Notes under the pieces: generated by a model
The model's input: only the letters and a program-made list of their open reading frames with translations
Databases searched by the model: none
Told to the model about the DNA's origin: nothing
Shown here: positions 1 through 7,823 of the stretch, in pieces
How positions within the stretch are numbered: position 1 is the first letter of the stretch
Layout of the letters: the number at the start of each line of letters is the position of its first letter
NCBI GenBank assembly: GCA_016207445.1
Contig: JACQPS010000347.1
Coordinates: 1-14,267, forward strand
Direction: 5' to 3'
DNA length: 14,267 nt
Source of the DNA: Gemmatimonadota bacterium
GTDB taxonomy: Bacteria > Gemmatimonadota > Gemmatimonadetes > Longimicrobiales > RSA9
Made by a program: the position numbers and the translations under genes

Positions 1-264
1 CAGGAGGAGTCCCAGCCGCCGAAGCGGCGCGTGGTGCGCATCGCGGACGTCTCCCAGGGCTTCGGCGGTCGCTGGATCTACGAGCTGGCGGCCAGCCGCA
101 CCGGCACCACGCTCACGATCACCGAGGAGGGCGAGGTTTACAATCCAATCTTTCGCTTCATGTCTCGCTTCATCTTCGGGCAATACCGGACGCTCGAGCA
201 GTATGCGCGAGACCTGGGCAAGAGCTTCGGCGAGGACGTGAGCCCCGCCCGCGTCCGGGACTGA
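1..264 (+). CDS. SRPBCC-family (START/polyketide-cyclase fold) protein, 3' end only
   Basis: The reading frame is open from the first base of the window, so the N-terminal part lies upstream and is not seen. The last 87 codons read as the C-terminal half of an SRPBCC ligand-binding-fold protein. Strands of the form GGRWIYEL and TTLTITEEGEVYNPIFRF lead into a long terminal helix (FGQYRTLEQYARDLGKSFGE), the usual closing helix of the helix-grip fold. In related proteins the phrase EGEVYNPIFRF followed by a SRFxFG helix is typical of small polyketide-cyclase/dehydrase-like proteins of unknown ligand. Nothing here identifies a substrate. The downstream DUF488 gene starts 38 bases after the stop, so the two may be co-transcribed. 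The family call is fairly safe; any function would be guesswork. Confidence 0.7.
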   Translation, partial: QEESQPPKRRVVRIADVSQGFGGRWIYELAASRTGTTLTITEEGEVYNPIFRFMSRFIFGQYRTLEQYARDLGKSFGEDVSPARVRD

Positions 265-302
265 GCAGTCGACGCCGCGGGCGGAAGCCACTCGTCGTTC
301 CG

Positions 303-887
303 ATGCCCACGATCTTCACCCTCGGCCACTCCACGCGTGCGCTCGACGAAGTGCTCGAGCTGCTGCGCGCGCCGGCCATCCGCCTGCTGGTCGACGTGCG
401 CCGTTTCCCGGCGTCGCGCCGGCACCCGCACTTCGCCCGCGCCGCGCTCGAGCAGGCGCTCGAGGGAGCCGGCATCGCGTACGCGCACGAGCCCGAGCTG
501 GGCGGCCGGCGCTCGCCGCGAAGGGACTCGCCGAACACCGCCTGGCGCACGGCGGGCTTCCGTGGCTACGCCGATCACATGGCGAGCGAGGGGTTCCGCG
601 CGGCGCTGGGGCGGGTCGTGGCGGCAGCCGCGCGCCGCACGGTCGCGATCATGTGCGCGGAGACGGTGCCATGGCGCTGCCACCGCCAGCTGATCGCGGA
701 CGCCCTGGTCGCCGGCGGGATCGACGTCGTTCACATTCTCGGGCCGGGACAGACGCGGCCGCACGCGCTCCATGCGCACGCGCGCGTCCTGCCGGACGGC
801 GGGATCACCTACCCGGGGGCCGCCTCGGACCAGCTGGAAGCGCCACTCGGAAACCATCCTGGAACCGGGGATGCGCCGGAGACGTAA
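303..887 (+). CDS. DUF488 domain-containing protein
   Basis: This 194-residue protein has the hallmarks of DUF488. It opens with TIFTLGHSTRALDEVLELL, continues with LLVDVRRFPASRRHPHF and PELGGRRSPRRD, then GFRGYADHM. Near residues 118-128 is the conserved MCAETVPWRCHR segment, whose Cys-Glu and Cys-His-Arg pairs suggest a catalytic or metal/nucleotide site. The family is widespread and its biochemical activity is not established. The start ATG agrees with the family N-terminus, although no strong ribosome-binding site is visible. The last ~35 residues, after VVHILGPGQ, run beyond the usual domain and are low in recognisable features. A lipoprotein gene follows after a 49-base gap. Confidence 0.85.
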   Translation: MPTIFTLGHSTRALDEVLELLRAPAIRLLVDVRRFPASRRHPHFARAALEQALEGAGIAYAHEPELGGRRSPRRDSPNTAWRTAGFRGYADHMASEGFRAALGRVVAAAARRTVAIMCAETVPWRCHRQLIADALVAGGIDVVHILGPGQTRPHALHAHARVLPDGGITYPGAASDQLEAPLGNHPGTGDAPET

Positions 888-936
888 TGCAGGTGACCGG
901 CGGAACTGCCGTCGCAGGACCATCACCTCGTTCGCG

Positions 937-2280
937 ATGCCCTCGGCCACCCGCAAACGCGTCCTTGCCCTCGCGCTGCCGCTCGCGCTCAGCGCCTGCG
1001 CAACGCCGGCGCCGCAGGCGCTGGCGCGGAGTGGCGCGCCCGCGGATTCGAGCGCGCTGCGCACACTCGTGCTGATGATGGACGGCGTGCCGTACGACCT
1101 GGTGGACTCACTGTGGCGTGCGGGGCACTTCCGCGGCTTTCAGCCGCCGTCGCGGCTGGTGAGCGCGTTTCCCTCTCTGACCGGCGTAGCGTTCCGCGGG
1201 ATCTGGCAGGAGCTGCCGACCCCCGGCTACGAGGACCGCTACTTCGATCCCGGCGAGAACCGTCTGCGGGGCGGCCTGCTCGAGCACCTGTTCCGGTCGG
1301 AGCAAGAGTCCACGTTCCACCGCTTCGTGGAGGTGCAGCCGAGCAGGCTCGCAGTGTCGCTGGCCTATCTGTTGCCCGGCCCACTCGCACGCGCCGAGCT
1401 TCGCCGGCTGCGCGAGGAAACGGATCGCCGCGCGGCCTACGACAGCACGATCGTCGCGTACCTGGTCTCGACGGACGCGCTCGCGCACCGCGGCGGGCGG
1501 GACGAGCTGGCCACGTTCCTGGTCGAAGTCGACGCCATGCTCGCCGAAATCCGCGCCCGCCATGGCGCGGGCTTGCGCATCGTCATGTTCTCCGACCACG
1601 GCAACGATCTCGTGCCCACGCGACGCGTGCCGCTCGACGAGGCCTTGGACGCCGCCGGCTTCCGCTCGGCGAGCCGCATCGAGAGTGAACGTGACGTGGT
1701 CGTGCCACGCTTCGGGCTCGTGGGCAGCAGCTTCCTGTACGCGCTCCCGGCCGCGGAGCCGCGCATCGCGGAGGCCCTCCTCGGGGTCGAAGGCGTGGAC
1801 CTGGTGGTGTTCGCCGACGAGCTCGGCCGGGTGCACGTCTGGAACACGCGCGGCCGCGCGCTGGTCGAGGCGACGCCCGACCGAAGCGCTTACCGCTACC
1901 GTATGATCCAGGGGGACCCGCTCGGGTTCGCGCCCGTACTCGAGCGGCTGCACGCGCGGGCCGAGGTGGACTCCAACGGCTTCGCGCCGGACTCGGCGTG
2001 GTTCCGCGAGACGCTGCCCACGCCTTACGTCGACGCACCGCGGCGCATCCTGCAGGCGGTCGGGACGGCCGTCCGCTACCCGGCCAACGTCATCGTCAGC
2101 TACGAACCGGGCTTCCACTACGGCAACGCGGCCGCCGACCTGGTGGTGCCGATCAACGGGACGCACGGGTCGCTGCGCACGTCCTCCTCCATCGCCTTTT
2201 TCATGAGCACGCACGTCGCCACGCCGCCTGCGCTGCGGGGCGAGGAGCTCCAGCGCTACCTGCGGCTGCCCGCTCGCTGA
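937..2280 (+). CDS. Alkaline-phosphatase-superfamily lipoprotein (type I phosphodiesterase/nucleotide pyrophosphatase-like)
   Basis: The protein is 447 residues from ATG 937. This start was chosen because it places a basic n-region (RKR), a hydrophobic stretch and a lipobox LSA-C21 at the N-terminus, predicting a lipidated envelope protein. A longer frame from 772 would bury that signal. The metal-binding set of the alkaline phosphatase superfamily is visible in order: D49 in LMMDG, a nucleophile candidate in FPSLTG (S80 or T82), D180 and H184 in STDALAHR, D220-H221 in SDHGND, and H410 in NGTHGS. The complete set suggests an active two-metal phosphodi- or monoesterase. The substrate cannot be read from sequence. 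Lipid- or nucleotide-linked phosphoesters are typical of the family, and phosphonate or sulfate esters are alternatives. Export implies action in the periplasm or at the outer membrane. Confidence 0.82.
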   Translation: MPSATRKRVLALALPLALSACATPAPQALARSGAPADSSALRTLVLMMDGVPYDLVDSLWRAGHFRGFQPPSRLVSAFPSLTGVAFRGIWQELPTPGYEDRYFDPGENRLRGGLLEHLFRSEQESTFHRFVEVQPSRLAVSLAYLLPGPLARAELRRLREETDRRAAYDSTIVAYLVSTDALAHRGGRDELATFLVEVDAMLAEIRARHGAGLRIVMFSDHGNDLVPTRRVPLDEALDAAGFRSASRIESERDVVVPRFGLVGSSFLYALPAAEPRIAEALLGVEGVDLVVFADELGRVHVWNTRGRALVEATPDRSAYRYRMIQGDPLGFAPVLERLHARAEVDSNGFAPDSAWFRETLPTPYVDAPRRILQAVGTAVRYPANVIVSYEPGFHYGNAAADLVVPINGTHGSLRTSSSIAFFMSTHVATPPALRGEELQRYLRLPAR

Positions 2281-2295
2281 CGCGCGTCCGGCGTC

Positions 2296-2324
2296 TTGTT
2301 TCGAGGACACCCACCGGGTAGCTT
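2296..2324 (+). promoter_or_regulatory. Weak sigma-70-type promoter candidate upstream of larE
   Basis: In the 74-base gap before larE, TTGTTT (2296-2301) and TAGCTT (2319-2324) are separated by 17 bases. This would start transcription near 2331, 24 bases before the GTG. The -10 matches TATAAT at only three positions, so it is a suggestion based on spacing and location. Confidence 0.25.
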
Positions 2325-2354
2325 GGCCTCCGAAGCGATGGCGGAGACGAGCGC

Positions 2355-3470
2355 GTGGATACGAGCCGGGATCATCGTGCGCAGTCGGGGACACCGGATG
2401 TGGCCGTGAAGCTCGCGCGGCTCCAGGAGATGCTTCGCTCCTGCGGCTCGGTGTGCATCGGCTACTCGGGCGGGGTCGACTCGGTTTTCCTTGCGCGGGT
2501 CGCTGCGGACGCACTCGGGGCCGAACGCGTGCTGGCGGTGACCGGGCGGAGCGCGGCCTATCCCGCCGTGCAGCTGGAGCAGGCGCGGGAGTGTGCGCGA
2601 CGCTTCGGCATCCCGCACCTGGAGATCTGGACCGACGAGCTTTCGGACCCGAATTACGCGGCGAACCCGACCAACCGCTGCTACTTCTGCAAGACCGAGC
2701 TGTGGGGGCGGCTCCAGGCGCTCGCGGCGGAGCGCGGGCTCGCGGTCGTGCTGGACGGCTCGAATGCCGACGACGTCGCTGACTTCCGCCCCGGGATGCA
2801 GGCCGCGCGCGAGCACGGCGTCCGCTCGCCGCTGCTCGAGGTCGGGTTGACCAAAGCGGAGATCCGTGCACTGTCGCGTCGGCTCGGCCTGCCCACCTGG
2901 GACCAGCCCGCCTCGCCCTGTCTCTCGAGCAGGCTGCCGTACGGCCTCGCGGTCACGCCGGAGCGCCTCCAGCAGGTCGAGCGGGCCGAGGAAGCGCTGC
3001 GTGCACTCGGGTTCCGCGAGTTCCGCGTCCGGCACCACGGCGACGCGGCGCGGCTCGAGCTCGCGCCCGGCGAGCTCGCACGTGCGGCCGCGGCTGCGCC
3101 CGAGATCGCGACACGCGTCGCCAGCGCGGGTTTTACGAGCGTGCTGCTCGATGTCGAGGGTTATCGCCGCGGCGCGCTGAACGAAGCTCTCGGAATGATC
3201 CAGCTCGCGGGCACGGGCGCGGGCCGGCCGCAGGCCGCCGGCCGGCTGCTCGCGCGAGCCGGTCTCGCGCGCACGCGCGTGCGCGCGGCCGGACACGCGC
3301 TCGACATTGCGGCAGTGGCGGCGCCGGCATCGGCGCTCGATACGCTGGCCGGGCTCGCGCCGGCGCTGCGCGCGCTCGGCTTCCGCTTCATCGCTCTGGA
3401 GCTGACGGGCGCTGCCCGGAAGCCGCGCCACGACGGAGCGCGCGTGGCCCATGCCGCCGCCGGGGCATGA
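2355..3470 (+). CDS. larE: LarE, ATP-dependent sacrificial sulfur transferase, with C-terminal extension
   Basis: LarE adenylates the carboxylates of the pyridinium dicarboxylate precursor and inserts sulfur to build the nickel-pincer nucleotide cofactor of lactate racemase-type enzymes. Visible here are the PP-loop SGGVDS (residues 38-43), the family motif NRCYFCKTEL (107-116), DGSNADD (134-140) and SPCLSSRLPYG (187-197). C189 sits where I expect the sacrificial cysteine of lactobacillar LarE, and no further cysteines follow it, so a [4Fe-4S]-type LarE looks unlikely. The VRHHGDAARLEL...DVEGYRRGALNE module (about 216-277) normally ends the protein. Here the chain runs on to 371 residues, and the extra part resembles a second copy of that module. 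GTG 2355 is preceded by GGAG eight bases upstream. The stop overlaps thpR by 4 bases. No larA, larB or larC is in the window. Confidence 0.9.
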   Translation: MDTSRDHRAQSGTPDVAVKLARLQEMLRSCGSVCIGYSGGVDSVFLARVAADALGAERVLAVTGRSAAYPAVQLEQARECARRFGIPHLEIWTDELSDPNYAANPTNRCYFCKTELWGRLQALAAERGLAVVLDGSNADDVADFRPGMQAAREHGVRSPLLEVGLTKAEIRALSRRLGLPTWDQPASPCLSSRLPYGLAVTPERLQQVERAEEALRALGFREFRVRHHGDAARLELAPGELARAAAAAPEIATRVASAGFTSVLLDVEGYRRGALNEALGMIQLAGTGAGRPQAAGRLLARAGLARTRVRAAGHALDIAAVAAPASALDTLAGLAPALRALGFRFIALELTGAARKPRHDGARVAHAAAGA

Positions 3471-4039
3471 GGCTGTTCATCGCAGTCAATCTTCCGCCCG
3501 ACGAAAAGGATCGGCTGTACCGGGCCGCGGCGCCGCTGCGCGCGGCGGGATTTCCGGTGCGCTGGGTGGAGCCGGACGCGATTCACATCACGCTCAAGTT
3601 CCTGGGGGAAGTCGGCGAGGAGCGGGTGACGGGGATCAGGGACGCGATCAGGCGTGTGGCCGCCGAAGCCGACCGGTTCGGCATCGGACTCGGCGGATTC
3701 GGCGCATTCCCCGACGTCACGCGTCCCCGCGTGGTCTGGGCGGGTATCGCGCATTCCGCCGAGCTGCAGCACGTGCAGGCGCGGGTGGACGTAGAGATGG
3801 AGCGGCTCGGGTTCCCGCGTGACAGCCGGCCGTTCCACCCCCACCTCACGCTGGGCCGCGCGCCGGGCGACGCGCGCGCGGCAGACTTCCGCGGCTTTGC
3901 CGAGCGGATCGCCGGCCTCGAGTATGGGGGGTCGCTGGACGTGCACAGCCTCGATCTCATGCAGAGCCTCCTCTCGCCGCGGGGCGCGCGCTACGAGCGC
4001 GTGCTCGCAGCGGAGCTCGGGGAGGGGAAGGCGGCGTGA
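3467..4039 (+). CDS. thpR: RNA 2',3'-cyclic phosphodiesterase (2H phosphoesterase, ThpR)
   Basis: This 190-residue protein belongs to the 2H phosphoesterase superfamily, which hydrolyses 2',3'-cyclic phosphate RNA ends and was first described as a 2'-5' RNA ligase. It begins with the typical MRLFIAVNLPP. Both catalytic HxTL-type motifs are visible: HITL at about residues 43-46 in DAIHITLKFLGEV, and HLTL at about 126-129 in FHPHLTLGRA. The spacing of roughly 80 residues and the total length match the family. The ATG overlaps the larE stop (ATGA) and the stop overlaps the next start (GTGA), so translation of the three genes is probably coupled. The link to LarE is positional only; I know of no biochemical connection. 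Confidence 0.92.
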   Translation: MRLFIAVNLPPDEKDRLYRAAAPLRAAGFPVRWVEPDAIHITLKFLGEVGEERVTGIRDAIRRVAAEADRFGIGLGGFGAFPDVTRPRVVWAGIAHSAELQHVQARVDVEMERLGFPRDSRPFHPHLTLGRAPGDARAADFRGFAERIAGLEYGGSLDVHSLDLMQSLLSPRGARYERVLAAELGEGKAA

Positions 4040-4707
4040 TCCTGATGCTCGGCTGTTTCCGGCGAGTCCTGCTCCTCGCGCTGCTGCTGGTTGGGATCGC
4101 GCTCATCTGGATCTTCCGCGAGCCGATCGAGCGGCGCTGGCAGCGCCTCGGGTTGGCCGCGGAAGACCGGCCGCTCGAGCCCACGCCGGAGCTGGCCGCG
4201 CTGGCCGAGCAAAAGCTGGACTCGCTGGCACGGGGCAGTCGCGACCGGCCGCTCGTGCTCACCGAGCCCGAGCTCCAGAGCCTGCTCGAGTTCCGGTTCG
4301 CGGAACGGCTGCCTCCGTTCGTCACCGAACCGCACGTCGAGCTGGAGAACGGGCGCGTGCGCCTGCGTGTGCGGCTCCCGACGGAACGTCTGCCCAGGCT
4401 GACCGAGCTGGGGGAGGTCGCCGGGTTCCTGCCCGACACCACGGTCGTGGTCGCGACCGGGCAGATCATCCCGCTCGACAGTGCGCGCGTCGCCTTCGCG
4501 GTCGACGAGATCAGCGCGGCCAAGGTGCCGCTGCCGCAACGCTACGTGCCGGCGCTGCTCGCCGCGTTGGGACGCGAGGAGGCACCGGGATTGCCTGCCG
4601 ACGCGCTCGCGCTGCCGCTGCCGAAGGGGGCGACCGGCGCCTACGTGCGGGGCGATTCGCTGGTGATTCTGACCGGCCCACCGGCAACCGGTGAGCACGA
4701 TCGGTAA
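4036..4707 (+). CDS. Unrecognised membrane-anchored protein
   Basis: I do not recognise this 223-residue protein. A short basic start (CFRR) is followed by one hydrophobic segment at about residues 11-26 (VLLLALLLVGIALIWI), predicting a single N-terminal membrane anchor with the rest outside the cytoplasm. The soluble part begins with an alpha-helical, charged stretch (about 47-65). It then alternates short strands such as VELENGRVRLRVRLP and TVVVATGQIIPLDSARVAFAVDEI, a pattern compatible with a beta-rich lipid-binding or LmeA/DUF2993-like fold, though this is only an impression. GTG 4036 was preferred because GGAGGGG lies eight bases upstream and the start overlaps the thpR stop. ATG 4045 is the alternative and is too far from that ribosome-binding site. 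The response regulator gene begins 12 bases downstream. Confidence 0.7.
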   Translation: MILMLGCFRRVLLLALLLVGIALIWIFREPIERRWQRLGLAAEDRPLEPTPELAALAEQKLDSLARGSRDRPLVLTEPELQSLLEFRFAERLPPFVTEPHVELENGRVRLRVRLPTERLPRLTELGEVAGFLPDTTVVVATGQIIPLDSARVAFAVDEISAAKVPLPQRYVPALLAALGREEAPGLPADALALPLPKGATGAYVRGDSLVILTGPPATGEHDR

Positions 4708-4719
4708 GTAGGGCACGCG

Positions 4720-6084
4720 ATGGCAAGGATCCTCGTCGTCGACGACGAAGAAGGCATCCGCAAGGTGCTGCGTCAGGTCCTCGAGTACGAGGGCCACGAG
4801 GTGCGCACGGCGGCCGGAGGCGGGGAAGCCCTGACCGCCTACGGCGAGTTCCGCCCAGACCTGACCTTCCTCGATGTGAAGATGGCGCGGATGGACGGGC
4901 TCGAGGTGCTCGCACGCCTGCGCGAGGCGGATCCCGGCGCCGCCGTCGTCATGATCAGCGGGCACGGCACGATCGAAACCGCGGTCGAGGCGACGCGGCG
5001 CGGCGCCTACGATTTCCTCGAGAAGCCACTCGATACCGATCGCCTGCTGGTCACCATCCGCAACGCGCTCCAGCACCGCGGCCTCGAGCAGGAAACCGCG
5101 CGGCTGCGCGGTGAGATCGAGAGCCGCTACGAGATCGTGGGCGCGAGCTTCGCGATCCGGGCGCTGCTCGACCGCATCGAGAAGGTCGGCCCCACCGACG
5201 CGCGCGTGCTGATCACAGGCGAGAACGGGACGGGCAAGGAGCTGGTCGCGCGCGCGCTGCACCGGCTGTCCGCGCGCAGTGATGCGCCCTTCGTGGAGGT
5301 GAACTGCGCGGCGATCCCCGCGGAGCTGATCGAGAGCGAGCTGTTCGGGCACATGAAGGGCTCGTTCACCGGCGCGTACGCGGACCGCGCGGGCAAGTTC
5401 GAGCAGGCGCACGGCGGCACCCTCTTCCTCGACGAGGTCGGCGACATGAGCCTGGCCGCGCAGGCCAAGGTGCTGCGCGCGCTCCAGGAGGGCCTGATCA
5501 CGCGCGTGGGCGGGGAGCGCCCGATCCGCGTGGATGTGCGCGTCATCGCCGCGACCAACAAGGGCCTCGAGCGCGAGATCGACGCCGGCCGCTTCCGCGA
5601 TGACCTGTACTTCCGGCTCAACGTGGTACCGATCCAGGTGCCGCCCCTGCGCGAGCGACGCGAAGATGTCCCGATCCTCGTGCGTTACTTCGCCGAAAAG
5701 GCGGTGGAGGAGCAGCGGCTGCCGCCCCGCCGCTTCACGCCCGAGGCGACCGAACGGCTCACCCGCATGGAGTGGGCGGGCAACGTGCGTGAGCTGCGCA
5801 ACACGGTCGAGCGGCTGCTCATTCTGGCGAGAGGACCGGAAGTCACGGAAACCGACATCGACCGGCTGGTGAGCGGCGCGCCGGCGGCCGCGGGCTTGCC
5901 GGCGGACCTGCTGGCCGCTGATACCTTCGCGGAGTTCAAGGAGCGTGCGGAGCGAGCCTACATCCTGGCCAAGCTGCGCGAGCACGACTGGAACGTGAGC
6001 GAGACGGCGCGCGCCATCGACATGCCGCGCTCGAACCTGTATAAGAAGCTGGAGAAGTATCGGTTGCTGCGAGAAGAGGCCTGA
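4720..6084 (+). CDS. Sigma-54-dependent response regulator (NtrC/NtrX-like)
   Basis: This 454-residue three-domain activator has an N-terminal receiver (about 1-120) with acidic pair D8-D9, phospho-acceptor D52 in FLDVKM and K102 in EKPLD. The central AAA+ domain (about 138-375) carries Walker A GENGTGKE (167-174), the sigma-54 contact loop GSFTGA (214-219) and Walker B GTLFLDE (233-239). The C-terminal Fis-type helix-turn-helix (about 410-450) contains NVSETARAIDMPRSNLYKKLEKY. Phosphorylation should trigger oligomerisation and ATP-driven opening of sigma-54 promoters. The contact loop reads GSFTGA instead of the commoner GAFTGA, a mild substitution. No partner histidine kinase or rpoN is in view, so the signal and targets are unknown. 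The final domain resembles NtrX-type proteins, but a specific name is not justified. Confidence 0.92.
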   Translation: MARILVVDDEEGIRKVLRQVLEYEGHEVRTAAGGGEALTAYGEFRPDLTFLDVKMARMDGLEVLARLREADPGAAVVMISGHGTIETAVEATRRGAYDFLEKPLDTDRLLVTIRNALQHRGLEQETARLRGEIESRYEIVGASFAIRALLDRIEKVGPTDARVLITGENGTGKELVARALHRLSARSDAPFVEVNCAAIPAELIESELFGHMKGSFTGAYADRAGKFEQAHGGTLFLDEVGDMSLAAQAKVLRALQEGLITRVGGERPIRVDVRVIAATNKGLEREIDAGRFRDDLYFRLNVVPIQVPPLRERREDVPILVRYFAEKAVEEQRLPPRRFTPEATERLTRMEWAGNVRELRNTVERLLILARGPEVTETDIDRLVSGAPAAAGLPADLLAADTFAEFKERAERAYILAKLREHDWNVSETARAIDMPRSNLYKKLEKYRLLREEA

Positions 6085-6097
6085 GGGGGAGACTGCC

Positions 6098-7600
6098 ATG
6101 ACGAAGAAGCACAGGAACTTCATCAACGGCGAATGGGTCGAGCCGGCCACGGGCGAGTACTTCGAGAACCGGAATCCGGCGGACCACTCGGAAGTCATCG
6201 GCCTGTGGCCGCGCTGCGGGCCGGAGGATGTGGAGCGCGCGGTCCAGGCGGCGCGGCGCGGCTTCGAGCGCTGGCGCAAGGTGCCGGCGCCCGGCCGGGG
6301 CGATGTCATCCGCCGCACGGGCGAGCTGCTGCTCGCGCGCAAGGAGGAGATCGCGCGGGCGATGACGCGTGAGATGGGGAAGGTGCTGGACGAGACGCGC
6401 GGCGACGTGCAGGAGGGGATCGATACGGCGTTCTACGCCGCGAGCGAGGGGCGTCGGCTGTTCGGCCACACCGTGCCGAGCGAGCTGCCCAGCAAGTGGG
6501 CGATGAGCTACCGCCGGCCCATTGGCGTGGCCGGGCTCATCACGCCGTTCAATTTCCCGCTCGCGATCCCGACGTGGAAGATGTTTCCCGCCCTCGTGTG
6601 CGGCAACGCGGTCATCCTCAAGCCGGCCGAGGAGGTGCCCCATAGCGCGGCCCTGCTCGTGGAAGCGTTGCTGGAGGCGGGGCTTCCGCCCGACGTCATC
6701 CAGTTGCTGCATGGTCCCGGTGAGAGGGTGGGCGCCGCCATGGTCGAGCACCCCGACATTCCCGTGATCTCCTTCACCGGCTCGACCTCGGTGGGCGCGC
6801 GTCTCGGCGAGGTATGCGGGCGCAGGCACAAGCGCCTGTCGCTCGAGATGGGCGGCAAGAACGCACAGATCGTCATGCCCGACGCCGAACTGGATCTCGC
6901 CCTCGATGCGGTCCTCAGGGGTGCCTTCGGCACGACCGGGCAGCGCTGCACCGCTACCAGCCGGCTGCTGCTACAGGAGAGCATCCACGACCGCTTCCTG
7001 GAGCGCCTGGTCGAGCGCGTGCGCAAGCTCCGGCTGGGCAGCGGCCTGGAAAAAGAAACGGATGTGGGGCCGCTCATCAACCAGCAGGCGCTCGACAAGG
7101 TCGCCTCGTACGTCGACGTCGCGAAAGCCGAAGGCGACGAGATCCTGACCGGCGGACGGCGCGCGACCGGCGGCGCCCTCGACAAGGGGTTCTTCTTCGA
7201 GCCCACGATCCTGCGCGGCGTGCGCCCCGGGAGCCGCCTCGCCTGCGAAGAGGTGTTCGGGCCGGTGTTGAGCGTCCTTCGTTTCAGCGACCTGGACGAG
7301 GCGATCCGCATCAACAACGAGGTGGCGTACGGCCTGTCCAGCTCGATCTACACGCGCGATGTGCGCGCGGCCTTCCGCGCCATGACCGAACTGGACACCG
7401 GCATCACGTACATCAACGCGCCCACGATCGGGGCGGAGGCGCACCTCCCGTTCGGCGGCGTGAAACAGACTGGAAACGGACACCGCGAGGGTGGTTGGGA
7501 GGTCTTCGAGTTTTATTCGGAGACGAAGACACTGTACGTGGATTATTCCGGTCGGCTGCAGCGCGCGCAGATTGACACGTACGACGCGGCGCCGTATTGA
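6098..7600 (+). CDS. NAD(P)-dependent aldehyde dehydrogenase family protein
   Basis: The 500-residue protein spans the whole ALDH superfamily domain. Visible are PFNFPLAIPTWK in the cofactor-binding region, the ILKPAEEVP segment, SFTGSTSVG, catalytic base E250 in LEMGGKN and nucleophile C284 in GQRCTA. The 34-residue spacing between these two equals that of characterised ALDHs. The C-terminal CEEVFGPVLSV and YINAPTIGAEAHLPFGGVKQ stretches are complete. The acidic-semialdehyde style ending (INAPTIGAE) resembles groups acting on amino- or oxo-acid semialdehydes such as alpha-aminoadipate or ketoglutarate semialdehyde, but the substrate cannot be fixed from sequence. A strong ribosome-binding site (GGGGGA) lies 7-8 bases before the ATG and the gene starts 13 bases after the response regulator, so co-transcription is likely. 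It could be regulated independently, since sigma-54 activators often act elsewhere. Confidence 0.93.
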   Translation: MTKKHRNFINGEWVEPATGEYFENRNPADHSEVIGLWPRCGPEDVERAVQAARRGFERWRKVPAPGRGDVIRRTGELLLARKEEIARAMTREMGKVLDETRGDVQEGIDTAFYAASEGRRLFGHTVPSELPSKWAMSYRRPIGVAGLITPFNFPLAIPTWKMFPALVCGNAVILKPAEEVPHSAALLVEALLEAGLPPDVIQLLHGPGERVGAAMVEHPDIPVISFTGSTSVGARLGEVCGRRHKRLSLEMGGKNAQIVMPDAELDLALDAVLRGAFGTTGQRCTATSRLLLQESIHDRFLERLVERVRKLRLGSGLEKETDVGPLINQQALDKVASYVDVAKAEGDEILTGGRRATGGALDKGFFFEPTILRGVRPGSRLACEEVFGPVLSVLRFSDLDEAIRINNEVAYGLSSSIYTRDVRAAFRAMTELDTGITYINAPTIGAEAHLPFGGVKQTGNGHREGGWEVFEFYSETKTLYVDYSGRLQRAQIDTYDAAPY

Positions 7601-7605
7601 ACGCG

Positions 7606-7741
7606 GTCATCCCGAGCGGAGCGCCGCGAAGCGGCGCGAAGCCGAGCGACCTTGTCTGCACCCCAACGATGCGTGCCGGAAGTTCGCAGCGGCTCCCTCG
7701 TCTTCGGGGTGCCTTCGGCACCGCTTCACTCGGCATGATGG
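7606..7741 (+). repeat. Dispersed palindromic intergenic repeat of the GTCATCCCGAGCG type
   Basis: The spacer after the aldehyde dehydrogenase opens with GTCATCCCGAGCG (7606-7618) and closes near 7727-7740 with CACTCGGCATGATG. The ends are approximate inverted repeats of one another (ATCATGCCGAG versus TCATCCCGAG). Internal stems include GCGCCGCGAAGCGGCGC (7620-7636) and a GGTGCC/GGCACC-like pair around 7709-7722. Elements starting this way are common non-coding intergenic repeats in many high-GC bacteria and produce false ORFs reading VIPSG. They carry no transposase. Its position directly after a stop codon suggests it may also serve in 3'-end folding. The remaining spacer to 7823 shows no convincing promoter, only an AT-rich patch around 7781-7792. 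Confidence 0.65.
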
Positions 7742-7823
7742 GCTTCGCCCATCACCTCTGGCGCGAGGCGCGCGAGTTCGTTAGGATAAATCTCCCGCAC
7801 GAGTTTTCCAGTCACGCAACGGC

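Noticed and set aside
772..936. 55-codon upstream extension of the phosphoesterase
   Set aside because: It overlaps the DUF488 gene and hides the lipoprotein signal and LSAC lipobox that start naturally at 937.
1108..2871. A 587-codon open frame on the minus strand
   Set aside because: It is antisense to the phosphoesterase lipoprotein and larE, both with intact catalytic motifs. Its composition is a shadow of their codon bias.
3991..6342. A 783-codon open frame on the minus strand
   Set aside because: It lies antisense to the hypothetical membrane protein, the response regulator and the start of the aldehyde dehydrogenase, all with clear motifs or start signals. The translation is low-complexity Arg/Ala/His-rich with no motif; long antisense frames are expected at this GC content.
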